Origin: Arion vulgaris
Lineage: Eukaryota > Mollusca > Gastropoda > Stylommatophora > Arionidae
Direction: 5' to 3'
Assembly (NCBI GenBank): GCA_020796225.1
Contig: CM036756.1
Location: 56,326,616 to 56,390,615, forward strand
Length of the DNA: 64,000 nt
In this document: positions 10,117 to 20,995 of the stretch, one piece after another
How positions within the stretch are numbered: position 1 is the stretch's first letter
Layout of the letters: every line of letters begins with the position of its first letter
Notes under the pieces: model-generated
The model's database searches: none
Told to the model about the DNA's origin: nothing
Seen by the model: only the letters and a program-made list of their open reading frames with translations
Program-made: the position numbers and the translations under genes

Positions 10117-12925
10117 CAAATGGATAGAGAAGAAAACAAATAAGATTTATGACAGAATGAACTAAAAACAAACAAAAATAAAGAAAACTCGCTAACGCTA
10201 CAAAAAATAATGAGAAAATTGAAGTGTTTTGCACACATAAAAAGACATGAAATGCTGCAGAAGATAATTATAGTGGAAGGTCACGGAGAAGATAATTATA
10301 GTGGAAGGCCATGGAGAAGATAATTATAGTGGGAGGCCATGGAGAAGATAATTAGAGTGGGAGGCCACGGAAAAGATAATTATAGTGGGAGGTCACGGAG
10401 AAGATAATTAGAGTGGGAGGCCATGGAGAAGATAATTAGAGTGGGAGGTCACGGAGAAGATAATTATAGTGGGAGGCCACGGAGAAGATAATTAGAGTGG
10501 GAGGCCACGGAGAAGATAATTAGAGTGGGAGGTCACGGAGAAGATAATTATAGTGGGAGGTCACGGAGAAGATAATTATAGTGTGAGGCCACGAGAAGAT
10601 AATTAAGTTGAGGCATGAGAAGATAATTATAGTGGAGGTCACGAGAAGATAATAGAGTGAGAAGATGATAATAGAGTGGAGGCACGGAGAAGATAATTAT
10701 AGTGGAAGGCCACGGAGAAGATAATTATAGTGTGAGGCCACGGAGAAGATAATTATAGTGGGAGGCCATGGAGAAGATAATTATAGTGTGAGGCCACGGA
10801 GAAGATAATTAGAGTGGGAGGTCACGGAGAAGATAATTAGAGTGGGAGGTCACGGAGAAGATAATTATAGTGGAGGTCACGGAGAAGATAATTATAGTGG
10901 AGGCCACGAGAAGATAATTATAGTGTGAGGCCACGGAGATGATAATTATAGTGGGAGGCCATGGAGAAGATAATTATAGTGGGAGGCCACGGAGAAGATA
11001 ATTAGAGTGGGAGGTCACGGAGAAGATAATTAGAGTGGGAGGTCACGGAGAAGATAATTAGAGTGGGAGGCCATGGAGATGATAATTATAGTGGAGGCAC
11101 GGAGATGATAATTATAGTGGGAGGTCACGGAGATGATAATTATAGTGGGAGGCCACGGAGATGATAATTATAGTGTGAGGCCACGGAGAAGATAATTATA
11201 GTGGGAGGCCACGGAGAAGATAATTATAGTGGGAGGCCACGGAGAAGATAATTATAGTGGGAGGCCACGGAGAAGATAATTATAGTGGGAGGCCACGGAG
11301 AAGATAATTATAGTGGAGGCCACGGAGAAGATAATTATAGTGGGAGGCCACTGAGAAGATAATTATAGTGGGAGGCCACGGAGAAGATAATTATAGTGGG
11401 AGGCCACGGAGAAGATAATTATAGTGTGAGGCCACGGAGAAGATAATTATAGTGGGAGGTCACGGAGAAGATAATTATAGTGAGGCCACGAGAAGATAAT
11501 TATAGTGGAGGCACGAGAAGATAATTATAGTGGAGGCACGGAGAAGATAATTAAGGAGGCCACGGAGAAGATAATTAAGTGGAGGCCAGGAGAAGATAAT
11601 TATAGTGAGCCACGGAGAAGATAATTATAGTGGGAGGCCACGAGAAGATAATTATAGTGAGGCCACGAGAAGATATTATAGTGAGGCCACGGAGAAGATA
11701 ATTATAGTGAGGCCACGAGAAGATAATTAGTGGGAGGGCAGGAAGATAATTATAGTGGGAGGCCACTGAGAAGATAATTATAGTGGGAGGCCACGGAGAA
11801 GATAATTATAGTGTGAGGCCACGGAGAAGATAATTATAGTGTGAGGCCACGGAGAAGATAATTAGAGTGGGAGGCCATGGAGAAGATAATTATAGTGGGA
11901 GGTCACGGAGAAGATAATTATAGTGGAGGCTAGAGAAGATAATTATAGTGGAGGCCACGGAGAAGATAATTATAGTGGGAGGCCAGGAGAAGATAATTAT
12001 AGTGGAGGCCACGGAGAAGATAATTATTAGTGGAGGCCACGGAGAAGATAATTAGAGTGGGAGGTCACGGAGAAGATAATTAGAGTGGGAGGCACGGAGA
12101 AGATAATTATAGTGGAGGCCACGAGAAGATAATTATAGTGGGAGGCCACGGAGAAGATAATTATAGTGGGAGGCCACGGAGAAGATAATTATAGTGTGAG
12201 GCCACGGAGAAGATAATTATAGTGGGAGGTCACGGAGAAGATAATTATAGTGGAGGCCACGAGAAGATAATTATAGTGGAGGCCACGGAGAAGATAATTA
12301 TAGTTGAGCAGGAAGATAATTAAGTGGGAGGCCACGAGAAGATAATTAGGTGGAGGCACGGAAGATAATTATAGTGGGAGGCACGAGAAGATAATTATAG
12401 TGGGAGGCCACGGAGAAGATAATTATAGTGGGAGGCACGGAGAAGATAATTATAGTGTGAGGCCACGGAGAGATAATTATAGTGGGAGGCCACGGAAGAG
12501 ATAATTATAGTGGAGGCCATCGGAGAAGATAATTATAGTGGGAGGCCACGGAGAAGATAATTATAGTGGAGGCCACGAGAAGATAATTATAGTGTGAGGC
12601 CACGGAGAAGATATTATAGTGGAGGCACGGAAGATAATTATAGTGGGAGGCCACGGAGAAGATAATTATAGTGGGAGGCCACGGAGAAGATAATTAAGTG
12701 GGAGGTCACGAGAAGATAATTAGTGGAGGCCGGAGAAGATAATTAAGTGGAGGTCACGGAGAAGATAATTATGGGAGGCACGGAGAAGATAATTATAGTG
12801 GAGGCCACGGAGAAGATAATTATAGTGGAGGCACGAGAAGATGATTCGGAGTGAAAATGAATTGAACATGATGATCTGAAGGATTTATAATACCAGTGCT
12901 GTGCTCAGGACAAGCTATTGGATGA
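10117..12925 (+). mobile_element. LINE 3' end split by the 28 bp array
   Basis: The left part (10117-10255) matches the LINE at 31095 base by base over gaagaaaacaaat, cgctacaaaaaataa and acataaaaagacatgaa. The right part (12843-12925) resumes with ttgaacatgatga and gctcaggacaagctattgg, then (GAT)n. The two halves bracket the array, so the array grew inside this LINE. Confidence 0.8.
10255..12842. repeat. 28 bp minisatellite, ~2.6 kb, within a LINE
   Basis: The unit is built from gtgggaggccacggagaaga plus taattata. The gaggccacggagaag part matches the ggaagaccacggagaag codons for G-R-P-R-R in related LINEs (31272). Units from 10600 to 12800 often lack single letters of doubled bases, which suggests consensus errors. 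Confidence 0.95.
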
Positions 12926-12995
12926 TGATGGTGATGGTGGTGATGGCGATGGTGGTGATGATGGTAACGGTGGTGGTGATGGTGGTGGCGGTAAC
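12914..12995. repeat. (GATGGTGGT)n-like microsatellite
   Basis: Variable GATGGTGGTGATGG units extend the (GAT)n tail of the LINE that ends at 12925. Confidence 0.85.
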
Positions 12996-13214
12996 AATAA
13001 TAACAAATACAAAATTATGAGAGACAACAAGGCATAAACAAACGACAGCTGGAAGTTAAAAAGAGAACGTAGCGATAGATTATATACACAATCAGTAAAT
13101 AACCTCCCAGCATAATCACACATTCACTTGACTGTACATAGTTCCTACACTTAACCGCCACAATAAACGATAGTTGTGCTTTCATTGGTACAGTAAGCAT
13201 ACCATTGTATTTGT

Positions 13215-13290
13215 TGTTGGGGGAGAGTTCTCAGTGGCGAAATAATCACGCCATTTGCCTTACGTTCTGAAAGTTGTGGGTTCAAATCCA
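13215..13290 (+). mobile_element. tRNA-like SINE head, unassigned
   Basis: ctcagtggcgaaataatcac gives an A-box-like segment, and gtgggttcaaatcc near 13278 gives a B box. No acceptor-stem pairing was seen, so this is not a tRNA gene. Confidence 0.5.
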
Positions 13291-13442
13291 AAAGATTAGG
13301 TACAAAAGAAATCCGTAGGAGCCTAGCTATGGCAATTCAGAAGGTAACTACTATGAAGAACCTATGACATAATGTAAGCAAGAAAATGAAACCTTCAAAT
13401 TTATTGTCTATCCCCACGTGGATGATGGAATTGATTGGTTGT

Positions 13443-13620
13443 CCACTCTTGCCGTTAAGGTAAGGGGTGAGAGCTTTCATTTGCGTTCCAGTGCCATATG
13501 AGTCACACTTGTTGTGTTATATCCGTATTTATTTAGCGTGGTCTTGATATTGCCTATCCATCTTTTTCTTGGTTTTCCCATGGCTCTAGTACCTGATCTC
13601 TTTTTATGTTTTAACCGTTA
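13443..13620 (-). mobile_element. LINE C-terminal fragment, short open frame
   Basis: The minus strand reads MGKPRKRWIGNIKTTLNKYG and then YNTTSVTHMALERK before a stop. This is the 'G-x-P-x-x-R-W' C-terminus seen in non-LTR elements, similar in layout to the LINE at 62155. Confidence 0.7.
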
Positions 13621-13769
13621 AGTACAGGAGTTTAATATATTCTTTAAAAGGACGATAGAGAAGGCGTTAGAATCAAATATAGATCTAGCGGCTTTCATGA
13701 TGGTTGTAGTGACAACAATGTTCAGCAAAGAGCATGCTACTTGAACAGATAGTGATAACCCCGAGAACA

Positions 13770-14030
13770 TTGTTTTGTACATAAAGTACACATTGTGTTT
13801 TGTACATAGTCAAGTGCACATTGTGTTTTGTACATAGTCAAGTGCACATTGTGTTTTGTACAATGTCAAGTGCACATATGTGTTTTGTACATAGTCAAGT
13901 GCACATTGTGTTTTGTACATAGTCAAGTACACATTGTGTTTTGTACATAGTCAAGTGCACATTGTGTTTTGTACATAGTCAAGTACACATTGTGTTTTGT
14001 ACATAGTCAAGTACACATCGTGTTTCAAAC
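13770..14030. repeat. 28 bp minisatellite, about 9 copies
   Basis: The unit acattgtgttttgtacatag is followed by tcaagtgc, with a g/a variant in the last part. The origin of the unit was not recognised. Confidence 0.95.
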
Positions 14031-14073
14031 ACATTCTATATTTCACTTAACATTCATATGGTCAGGAATCTCT

Positions 14074-14432
14074 CTGGCTAAGTGGTTACTGAGGGGTCCC
14101 TGTGGCTAAGTGGTTACTGAGGGGTCCCTGTGGCTAAGTGGTTACTGAGGGCCCCTGTGGCTAAGTGGTTACTGAGGGGTTCCCTGTGGCTAAGTGGTTA
14201 CTGAGGGGGTCCCTGTGGCTAAGTGGTTACTGAGGGGGTCCCTGTGGCTAAGTGGTTACTGAGGGGGTCCCTGTGGCTAAGTGGTTACTGAGGGGGTCCC
14301 TGTGGCTAAGTGGTTACTGAGGGGGTCCCTGTGGCTAAGTGGTTACTGAGGGGGTCCCTGTGGCTAAGTGGTTACTGAGGGGGTCCCTGTGGCTAAGTGG
14401 TTACTGAGGGGGTCCCTGTGGCTAAGTGGTTA
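14074..14432. repeat. 29 bp array of a SINE A box, 13 copies
   Basis: The unit is ggtccctgtggctaagtgg plus ttactgaggg. Each unit contains tggctaagtggtta, the A-box region of SINE-A. The thirteenth unit continues into the rest of the SINE head at 14433, which shows the source. Confidence 0.95.
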
Positions 14433-14562
14433 AACCTTCGTCTTGCGTTCCGATGGTCTTAGGTTTGAATCCGGACCGCATAGTTTTTTTCACGAGTGCA
14501 GTTGTTTTCAAAGACTCCTAGAGTTGTTACCGGAGCTAGAAGTTCGTATTTGTGCAATAATC
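14411..14562 (+). mobile_element. SINE-A copy at the end of its own array
   Basis: The A box is at 14420-14432, the B-box sequence ggtttgaatcc at 14462-14472, then cacgagtgcagttgtttt and ggagctagaagttcgta. It is cut off near 14562. Confidence 0.85.
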
Positions 14563-14574
14563 TAATCAGCATTT

Positions 14575-15400
14575 TACCATTCTACACATTACCATTCTAC
14601 ATTACCATCTACATATTACCATTCTACACATTACCATTCTACACATTACCATTCTACACATTACCTCACATTACCATTCTACACATTACCATTCTACACA
14701 TTACCCTCTCTACCATATTACCATTCTACACATTACCTCTTACCATATTACCATTCTACACATTCCCCTCTTACTCATATTACCATTCACATTACCTCAC
14801 ATTACCATTCTACATTACCTCTACCATATTACCATTCTACACATTACCCTCTTATCATATTCCATTCTACACATTACCTCTTACATATTACCATTCTACA
14901 TTACCTCTTACCATTCATATACCATTACCTCTATCATTACCATTCTACACATTACCTTCTTATCATATTACCATTCTACACATTACCCTCTTACCATATT
15001 ACCATTCTACACATTACCATTCTACACATTACCCTCTTACCATATTACCATTCTACACATTACCCTCTTACCATATTACCATTCTACACATTACCCTCTT
15101 ACCATATTACCATTCTACAAATTACCCTCTTACCATATTACCATTCTACACATTACCCTCTTACCATATTGCCATTCTACACATTACCCTCTTATCATAT
15201 TACCATTCTACACATTACCTTCTTATCATATTACCATTCTACACATTACCTTCTTATCATATTACCATTCTACACATTACCTTCTTATCATATTACCATT
15301 CTACACATTACCTTCTTACCATATTACCATTCTACACATTACCCTCTTACCATATTACCATTCTACACATTACCCTCTTACCATATTGCCATACTATATT
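14575..15400. repeat. 31 bp minisatellite, about 25 copies
   Basis: The unit is accattctacacattaccct plus cttaccatatt. Units before 14950 are irregular and those after are clean. A 384-codon frame over it (14496-15650) is repeat translation and not a gene. Confidence 0.95.
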
Positions 15401-15535
15401 ACCTGCCTACTATATCGCCCGTCTACTATACCTCACAGCATGTTGCCCCTCTATTCTATCACCCACCAACCATATTACCTACCCAGAATATTTCACAGCT
15501 ACCCTATTGACCACCTACCCTATTACTTACCTACA

Positions 15536-15740
15536 TTTCGTGACAACAGGTAAAATTTCATGGAAGGAAAGATCGTGGAAGACAGAGGGGGAATATGTTG
15601 GATGGCCTGACATCATGGTTCGACAAAAGATCGACGTCAGAACTGATTAACTTGCACCAACGAGAGAGAGAGTTGTGGAGAGACATGATCACCTAGGCCA
15701 GCATGCATGGCACTTGATTATTTAATTATTATGCTTATAT
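15536..15740 (+). mobile_element. LINE 3' fragment abutting the 31 bp array
   Basis: It begins TTGKISWKERSW-like and continues through degenerate sequence to ggccagcatgcatggcac, matching the 3' end of the LINE at 36200-36885 (ctggtaaaatcgagg, cagccggcacggcacc). Degenerate array-like sequence fills 15400-15535. Confidence 0.6.
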
Positions 15741-15996
15741 CTTTATTCCTCGACAAACTCTCAATACCTCTATTAATCTACAAACTAAAGGGTGATACAT
15801 TTAAAACAGTGTTATTTCTGTCATCATGAATACATTTGAGTACACTTGATTACTCTCATTCTAAATGTATTTTGTATTTGTTTTGAGTGTCAACCTCCTT
15901 TTAATGTTGTATTTAATTGTGATTTAGTGATTACAGCACGTTTATATTGTGTCCATTTATTATAGATTTATTTCCTGAAGTTGTATTTCCTTAAGC

Positions 15997-16190
15997 ATGT
16001 TCGTAGAGCGTTGGATGACGGGTGACAAGCCCCCTGTGAGTGCGGTTCAATTCCGCGGGCTGCCAGAAAAGTCACATGTTCTCCAGATTTACGGTGTTCG
16101 TGGCACCGAGCCGAAGGGTTACGATGTCCATGGCAACGAGCCGAAGAGCAGAAAGCTCAAGTGCTTCTGGATCGGGAAAAAAAATTGTAT
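15997..16190 (+). mobile_element. SINE-G, near full length
   Basis: The head is tRNA-like, with A-box-like cgtagagcgttggatg and B-box-like gcggttcaattccgc. The body has cgtggcaccgagccgaagg and cttctggatcggg, and ends in a short poly-A. The inverse copy is at 34203. The 65-codon frame over it is spurious. Confidence 0.8.
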
Positions 16191-16212
16191 TTGATTTCTG
16201 CTTGTGATTGTG

Positions 16213-16492
16213 GGTTTTTCCTCTTTTTTTAAAAATGGTTACCATTTGTTGCTGTTGCCTTTTTCGTTATCATTGTTCTTTTTAAATGGTTACCATTTGT
16301 TTATGTTGCCTTTTTCGTTATCATTGTTCTTTTTAAATGGTTACTATTTGTTGCTGTTGCCTTTTTTGTTATCACTGTTCTTTTTAAATGGTTACCATTT
16401 GTTGCTGTTGCCTTTTTTGTTATCACTGTTCTTTTTAAATGGTTACCATTTGTTGATGTTGCCTTTTTCGTTATCACTGTTCTTTTTAAAAG
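16213..16492. repeat. 51 bp minisatellite, five copies
   Basis: The unit runs tttttaaatggttaccattt, gttgctgttgcc, tttttcgttatcactgttc. Because 51 is divisible by 3, all frames stay open and give a hydrophobic 17-residue periodic frame of 102 codons. Nothing supports expression. Confidence 0.93.
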
Positions 16493-16552
16493 AATTATTG
16501 AGATATACTTGATTATTTTATCATAGAATTCGGTTGCCTTTAACTAGATTAC

Positions 16553-17140
16553 ATTTGTGTGGGGTGTCTGAGAGACGTAGAGGTCCGAATAGCTCGTCTC
16601 CTCCTACCCCATGGTTACTTCGTTCCCCGCGTGCAGCGATAGATACATTATTCTACTGATCTCTGATCTCAATGTAGGTGAGATCGAGTTCCTAGTCATA
16701 TCGGAGACGGACGATAAAACAAAGGTCTATGTTCATGTCGAACTCGTGAAAGAACTCTCGGCAGTTGAAAATTGATAAGAGTATGTTGCAAAATTAAACT
16801 GATTAGTAGCAAACAAGTTGTCATATTCCGCCTCCGTACCAGCCATAACAGACTCCGGTTCCACCTTTATAATAAATTATTAAATGGCACAACTAGCCTG
16901 TGCCACTGCGAGAAGGCGGAGATGACGGCAGAGCACCTACTGCAAGAATGTCCACTGTTAGCAGGCCTGAGAAACGAAACCTGGGCGGAAAATACCGAGC
17001 TAACTGAGAAGCTGTACAGAAGGACCGAGTCCCTAAAAACAAAGCAGAATTGATGGGGAAATCTGGTACATCAGTCTAAGCGGTGATCTTAAAAATTACA
17101 TTTGGAACCCTGGCCGATGCTACGGAGTTCGTTAATTTGA
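16553..17140 (+). mobile_element. SINE-D split by a LINE fragment
   Basis: The left part (16553-16805) has gtaggtgagatcgagttcct and aggtctatgttc. The right part (17085-17140) resumes with aaaattacatttggaaccct and gatgctacggagttcg. A LINE piece lies between them. Confidence 0.75.
16806..17085 (+). mobile_element. LINE C-terminal fragment (RNase H LINE group)
   Basis: The open frame reads FRLRTSHNRLRFHLYNKL, a CHCEKAEMTAEHLLQECPLL motif with Cys/His, then LRNETWAENTELTEKLY. This zinc-binding-like C-terminus follows RNase H in several invertebrate LINEs. A related form with HILQSCPS is at 43300 and 23095. Confidence 0.8.
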
Positions 17141-17724
17141 TTGAGAAAAGTAAGGAAACTACGCTCATGATTTATTTAAAGGATACTGATCAGGAATGTA
17201 CAGGGTGTGTATATATACATGTGTCTGTGTATATATCTATGCGTGTGTGCGCGTTTGTCAAGTTGCTAATTTGTGCCTGCATTAACAGGGAGTCATATAA
17301 CCTTCAAAAACTTATCTTCGTGCTTATTTTTTTTATTGATACGCCATTAACAGTTCGGGTTATGTACGTGCCTGCGTGTTATCACTTGCTCACATGCCTA
17401 TGTGTGTGTGTGTGTTGGTACTGTAGGCGAGTGCGTATGTGTAGTGTGGAATGGGGGAGGCCAATAGAAGCATATGTAAATGAGAGGGAGATTGAATGCA
17501 GACAAAGCACAATTGGAGTGAAGCTAATGAATAATTGTAAAGTTTCCACACACACTCAAAAACAAGAATTTCTCAAAGACTGCAATTACTGGAAAGGATT
17601 CAATCTAATCTCAAAAAAATAGCAAATTCCTTAACAGGATTATTGCTCAAAGGCTCTCTAGGGAAGTAAATTTACATATAAGACAAGTACAGTGAGGTTT
17701 CAGAAGAAATATAAGCTGTATATA
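17141..17724. other. TG/TA-rich sequence, no gene supported
   Basis: It contains impure (TG)n and tatata runs (17195-17240, 17400-17420). The 179-codon frame at 17083-17622 starts inside SINE-D, spans low-complexity DNA and has no motif. Confidence 0.5.
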
Positions 17725-18235
17725 TCATGGACAGAGAAAAGAACAAACGCTTCTGTTCTGCAACAGCTTGATATTGAAGAGAGGTGGCTATAAAAGAGCA
17801 TAAAAATAAAAACAATTAAATATTTCGGATACATCAAACGACATGAGTACCTAGAGAGAATAATTTTGAAAGGAATGGTGACTGGAAGAAGAATGAGAGG
17901 AAGACCTAGAAGACCTGGGTGCAAGATGTCACTGACGATCTGAGAATGACTGCTGCTGACACCGGTCAACTTGCATAGATCAGAGATAGCGAAACACGTA
18001 CAAAGTACTATAGTTTTACAAAATACAGAAACAGTGACGATCGTCACTGTTTATCGTCACTGGTTCTGTATTTTGTAAAACTATAGTACTCTGTTTGTAC
18101 GTGTTTCGCTATTTCACCAAGTTTTACTGCAGTCTTCCCCCTTTTTCGACAGATCAGAGAGTGTTTCAGGATTGCTGTAATTGAAGCCAGGTTCTGGAAG
18201 AGACAAGCTACTTGATGATGATGATGATATAACAT
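17725..18235 (+). mobile_element. LINE 3' end with (GAT)n tail, split
   Basis: It starts catggacagagaaaagaac, runs through atttcggatacatcaaacga, then TWVQDVTDDLRMTAADTGQL, and after the insertion at 17987 resumes as CFRIAVIEARFWKRQAT before gatgatgatgat. Stops and a frame change make it dead. Confidence 0.8.
17987..18150. mobile_element. Fold-back insertion inside the LINE, 10 bp TSD
   Basis: Arms at ~17986-18040 and ~18054-18112 are inverse copies differing by a 4 bp indel and one base. A perfect 18 bp palindrome sits at 18032-18049. The flanks 17977-17986 and 18151-18160 are both agatcagaga, and removing the insert restores the LINE frame. It has no coding capacity and no superfamily was assigned. 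Confidence 0.75.
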
Positions 18236-18348
18236 TCTTCATCAGAACTCTGATAGAACAGTGTTCAGAATATCCAAGAGAAGTGTACAATCATTTCGTA
18301 AAGGATTTTGATACCATACATATAGACATCTTCTGGAAAATACTGTAG

Positions 18349-18477
18349 AACAAATTCTCTGTGCTGGCGTAGATGTTAGATGCTCGTCTCTAACAAATTC
18401 TCTGTGCTGGCGTAGATGTTAGATGCTCGTCTCTAACAAATTCTCTGTGCTGGCGTAGATGTTAGATGCTCGTCTCT
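18349..18477. repeat. 43 bp tandem triplication
   Basis: Three copies of a unit starting aacaaattctctgtgctggc, with exact starts at 18349, 18392 and 18435. Confidence 0.97.
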
Positions 18478-18526
18478 CGTCTCCCAAAGGTATTTGGCTC
18501 GCTCCCTCTTGTAACTATTGGCATAT

Positions 18527-18868
18527 TTTTATAGAGATTCATGATCTCGGTGTAGGTGAGGTCGAGTTTCTAGTCCTTTCAGAGACAGACGATAAAACAT
18601 AGGTCCCTTGTTCAATTTGAACATGTATAAGAACCCTCGGCAGTTCAAGCTCGAGATAGCAGGCTGGGAAGTCGCTGCCCGGGCAAAATTGATTAGAAAG
18701 ATTAAAATAAAAATTTCCTTCAAAATTTTTCACCATCTTCAAAATTACATCAGGGGCCCTCGCCGGTGCTGCGGAATTCTTGCACTGTTGCTGAGATCTT
18801 CTTGCACTGTTGCTGAGATCTTCTTGCACTGTTGCTGAGATCTTCCTGTGAACTTACTGACTAAATAT
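18527..18868 (+). mobile_element. SINE-D lacking head, with tail triplication
   Basis: It carries gtaggtgaggtcgagtttct, cggcagttcaagctcgagat, gcccgggcaaaattg and ggtgctgcggaattc. A 22 bp piece, ttgcactgttgctgagatct, is tandemly repeated three times at 18779-18846. Confidence 0.85.
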
Positions 18869-18869
18869 G

Positions 18870-19284
18870 TCTTTTTCTACAAGTAGTTATGTGCTGTCCA
18901 CAATATTGATGTCAACGGTCCACCTAAAAAAAACTCTCGTTCTCTAATCGGTTCTCCTGCCTCCTACATCGTTATTTTCAAGATTTCGTTATATCTGCAA
19001 CAGCCATTTTGTTCGAGGTAGAATGTGGAGTGTTCTTAACGTGAGATTAATGGGAACCATCAGCATGCATACCCTTTGGTAACTGCTAGCAGACTAAGCA
19101 CCGATGAATCTGCCCGAAGTATATGTCGTTGATCCTGCTAATATAAACACCTGTATTATCTTCTCTTGCTAAGTTATTCTTGTATTATGATTTCATTTTA
19201 TTTCTCGTTTGACTACTATGAATTCAATAATTGGCCATGGCACCTAATATGGTACCTCAGAATGCATTTCACTTGAAGGTTTGC
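18870..19284. other. AT-rich sequence, nothing recognised
   Basis: No repeat family or coding signal was recognised. Confidence 0.5.
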
Positions 19285-19345
19285 TTTCCTTATAACCAGT
19301 GCCACTTGCCATTCAGGCGAGACTTATTCCGACTTCAGAGGTACT
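19285..19345 (-). mobile_element. Family E end fragment
   Basis: It ends in ttccgacttcagaggtac, the inverse of the family E start. Only about 60 bp are recognisable. Confidence 0.5.
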
Positions 19346-19454
19346 GGTAAGTTCGATCCCTAAGTAAACGAGCATGGTTTCTTGCTAGCTTGGAACCTCT
19401 GGATTTTCCTAGTACCGGATAATGAGCTCAACTACATCAACTTCGCTATCAACG

Positions 19455-19880
19455 ATCTCATTTGTCTTATATAAACATATGTATTCTATTCTCATGTTAT
19501 ATTTTATATAAACATCTGTATTCTCTTCTCATGTTATATTTTATATAACACCTGTATTGTCTTCTCATATTATATTACTTTTGAATAAACACCTGTATTC
19601 TATTCTCATGGTATATTACTTTTGTATAAACACATGTATTCTCTTCTCATATTATATTACTTTTGAACAAACACCTGTATTCTATTCTCATGGTATATTA
19701 CTTTTGTATAAACACCTGTATTCTCTTCTCATGTTGGATTACTTGTCTTATATAAACACCTGTAATCGTTCTTCCTGTTATATTACTTGTCTTATATAAA
19801 CACCTGTATTATCATCTCATGTTATATTACTTGCCTTATATAAACACATGTATTCTCTTTTCGTGTATATATTTTATTTA
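19455..19880. repeat. ~34-39 bp irregular minisatellite, ~11 copies
   Basis: Units contain tataaacacctgtattctct, then tctcatgttatatt and a variable actt-gtctta. Length varies between units. Confidence 0.9.
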
Positions 19881-19899
19881 ACATATGTATTCTATTCTC

Positions 19900-20245
19900 A
19901 TTTCTGTAAAATGACAAAACACATAATACACAAGTTGGAGACATTTCAGAATAAATGTTTAAGAAAAATCCTGCAAATTTTCTAGCTAAATACCATAACA
20001 AATGAGGAGCTTTGGAAACGAACAGACTGTGCATCTCTGGAGACCATCATTAAAAGACAAAGATGGAGGTGGATTGGACATGTATGTCGTATGCCAGTAG
20101 GGGCATTGGCTAGGACAGCTCTGAGATTGACAGCGGATGGCAGAAAAAGCCTGGACGTCCAAAGCAAACATGGAGAAGAACTATGTAGAGAGAGCTGTCT
20201 TTTTCTGCGTTCTCACTAGATTGGGATTTCGGAATCTCTAATGAA
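19900..20245 (+). mobile_element. LINE C-terminal fragment
   Basis: It reads KLETFQNKCLRKIL, then TITNEELWKRTDCASLETII, RQRWRWIGHVCRMPVG and LRLTADGRK. 'RWRWIGHVxRMP' is a hallmark of LINE C-termini. A stop after IF and a later frame change show decay. Confidence 0.8.
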
Positions 20246-20249
20246 GGCA

Positions 20250-20825
20250 GCCGTCTGCCTCAGATTATCAGCCACGCCATACAGTTTGTCTTGAAAGCTG
20301 GTGTAAGTGGGCCACCTCCAGCAGTTAGTATTGGCCACCCTTGTGATGGTAGGTTCGACATTCTTACTGCATGGCTAAATCACCGAGGCAGATCGGCGAC
20401 TGTAGAATTCGTTATCCTATTCCTCATTGTGAGTGTGGCCTGACGTTTGAATAAAGAGCACATTACTTGTCTGATATGAACATCTATATTCTCTTCTCAG
20501 TGAACACTGTGTATATCTTTAGAAACACACGTAAGACTTCAATTATAATTACTAATCAACGCCTATTTTGTTTTATTTGATTCAGGAGCACTCATCGAGT
20601 CCCATTGGTCAGCATTTCTCTCATCAGCGTTCCTTTTACATGTTAAGCATTCATCTTCGTGAGGGGAGAGATCTTGTGATACGAGATAGTTGTGGTATGT
20701 ATTAAAGATGTGTGTACGTCATATACCACTATTGATAACATATATATATATATACTAATTACCTTCAATGTTGCTTCTTTATTTCGATATTGCATCATTA
20801 GAAAAGCTGACATACCCGAAATCTG
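20250..20825. other. Mixed sequence, possible further LINE tail
   Basis: 20250-20460 has an open stretch that may continue the preceding LINE, but no motif was recognised. A short TA run lies at 20742-20755. Confidence 0.35.
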
Positions 20826-20995
20826 GACCAATACATCTTCTTCTTCTTTGCGTTCGGTTTCGTATTCTCGTCTAAACCATGAGATGGGATGCCTCTATTA
20901 AGTTGCATCTTCTTCTTTGCGTTCGGTTTCGTATTCTCGTCTAAACCATGAGATGGGATGCCTCTATTAAGTTGCATCTTCTTCTTCGCGTTCGT
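20826..20995 (-). repeat. 70 bp tandem duplication of a LINE tail
   Basis: A ~70 bp unit with ttctttgcgttcggtttcgt and aaccatgagatgggatgcct occurs 2.3 times. Inverted, it matches the tail of the LINE at 43570-43640 (caatctcatgatttagaaga, cgaaaccgaacg). Confidence 0.85.

Noticed and set aside
14411..14480. Possible tRNA gene with A and B boxes
   Set aside because: The 7 bp acceptor-stem pairing is missing and the sequence continues into a SINE body. The same reasoning applies to the heads at 13215, 15997, 42650, 54894 and 58112.
14496..15650. A 384-codon plus-strand open frame
   Set aside because: It is the translation of the 31 bp array plus a LINE fragment; the residues simply cycle (PFYTLPSYHITILHIT).
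17083..17622. 179-codon frame
   Set aside because: It begins in the SINE-D remnant and crosses TG/TA-rich DNA. No motif.
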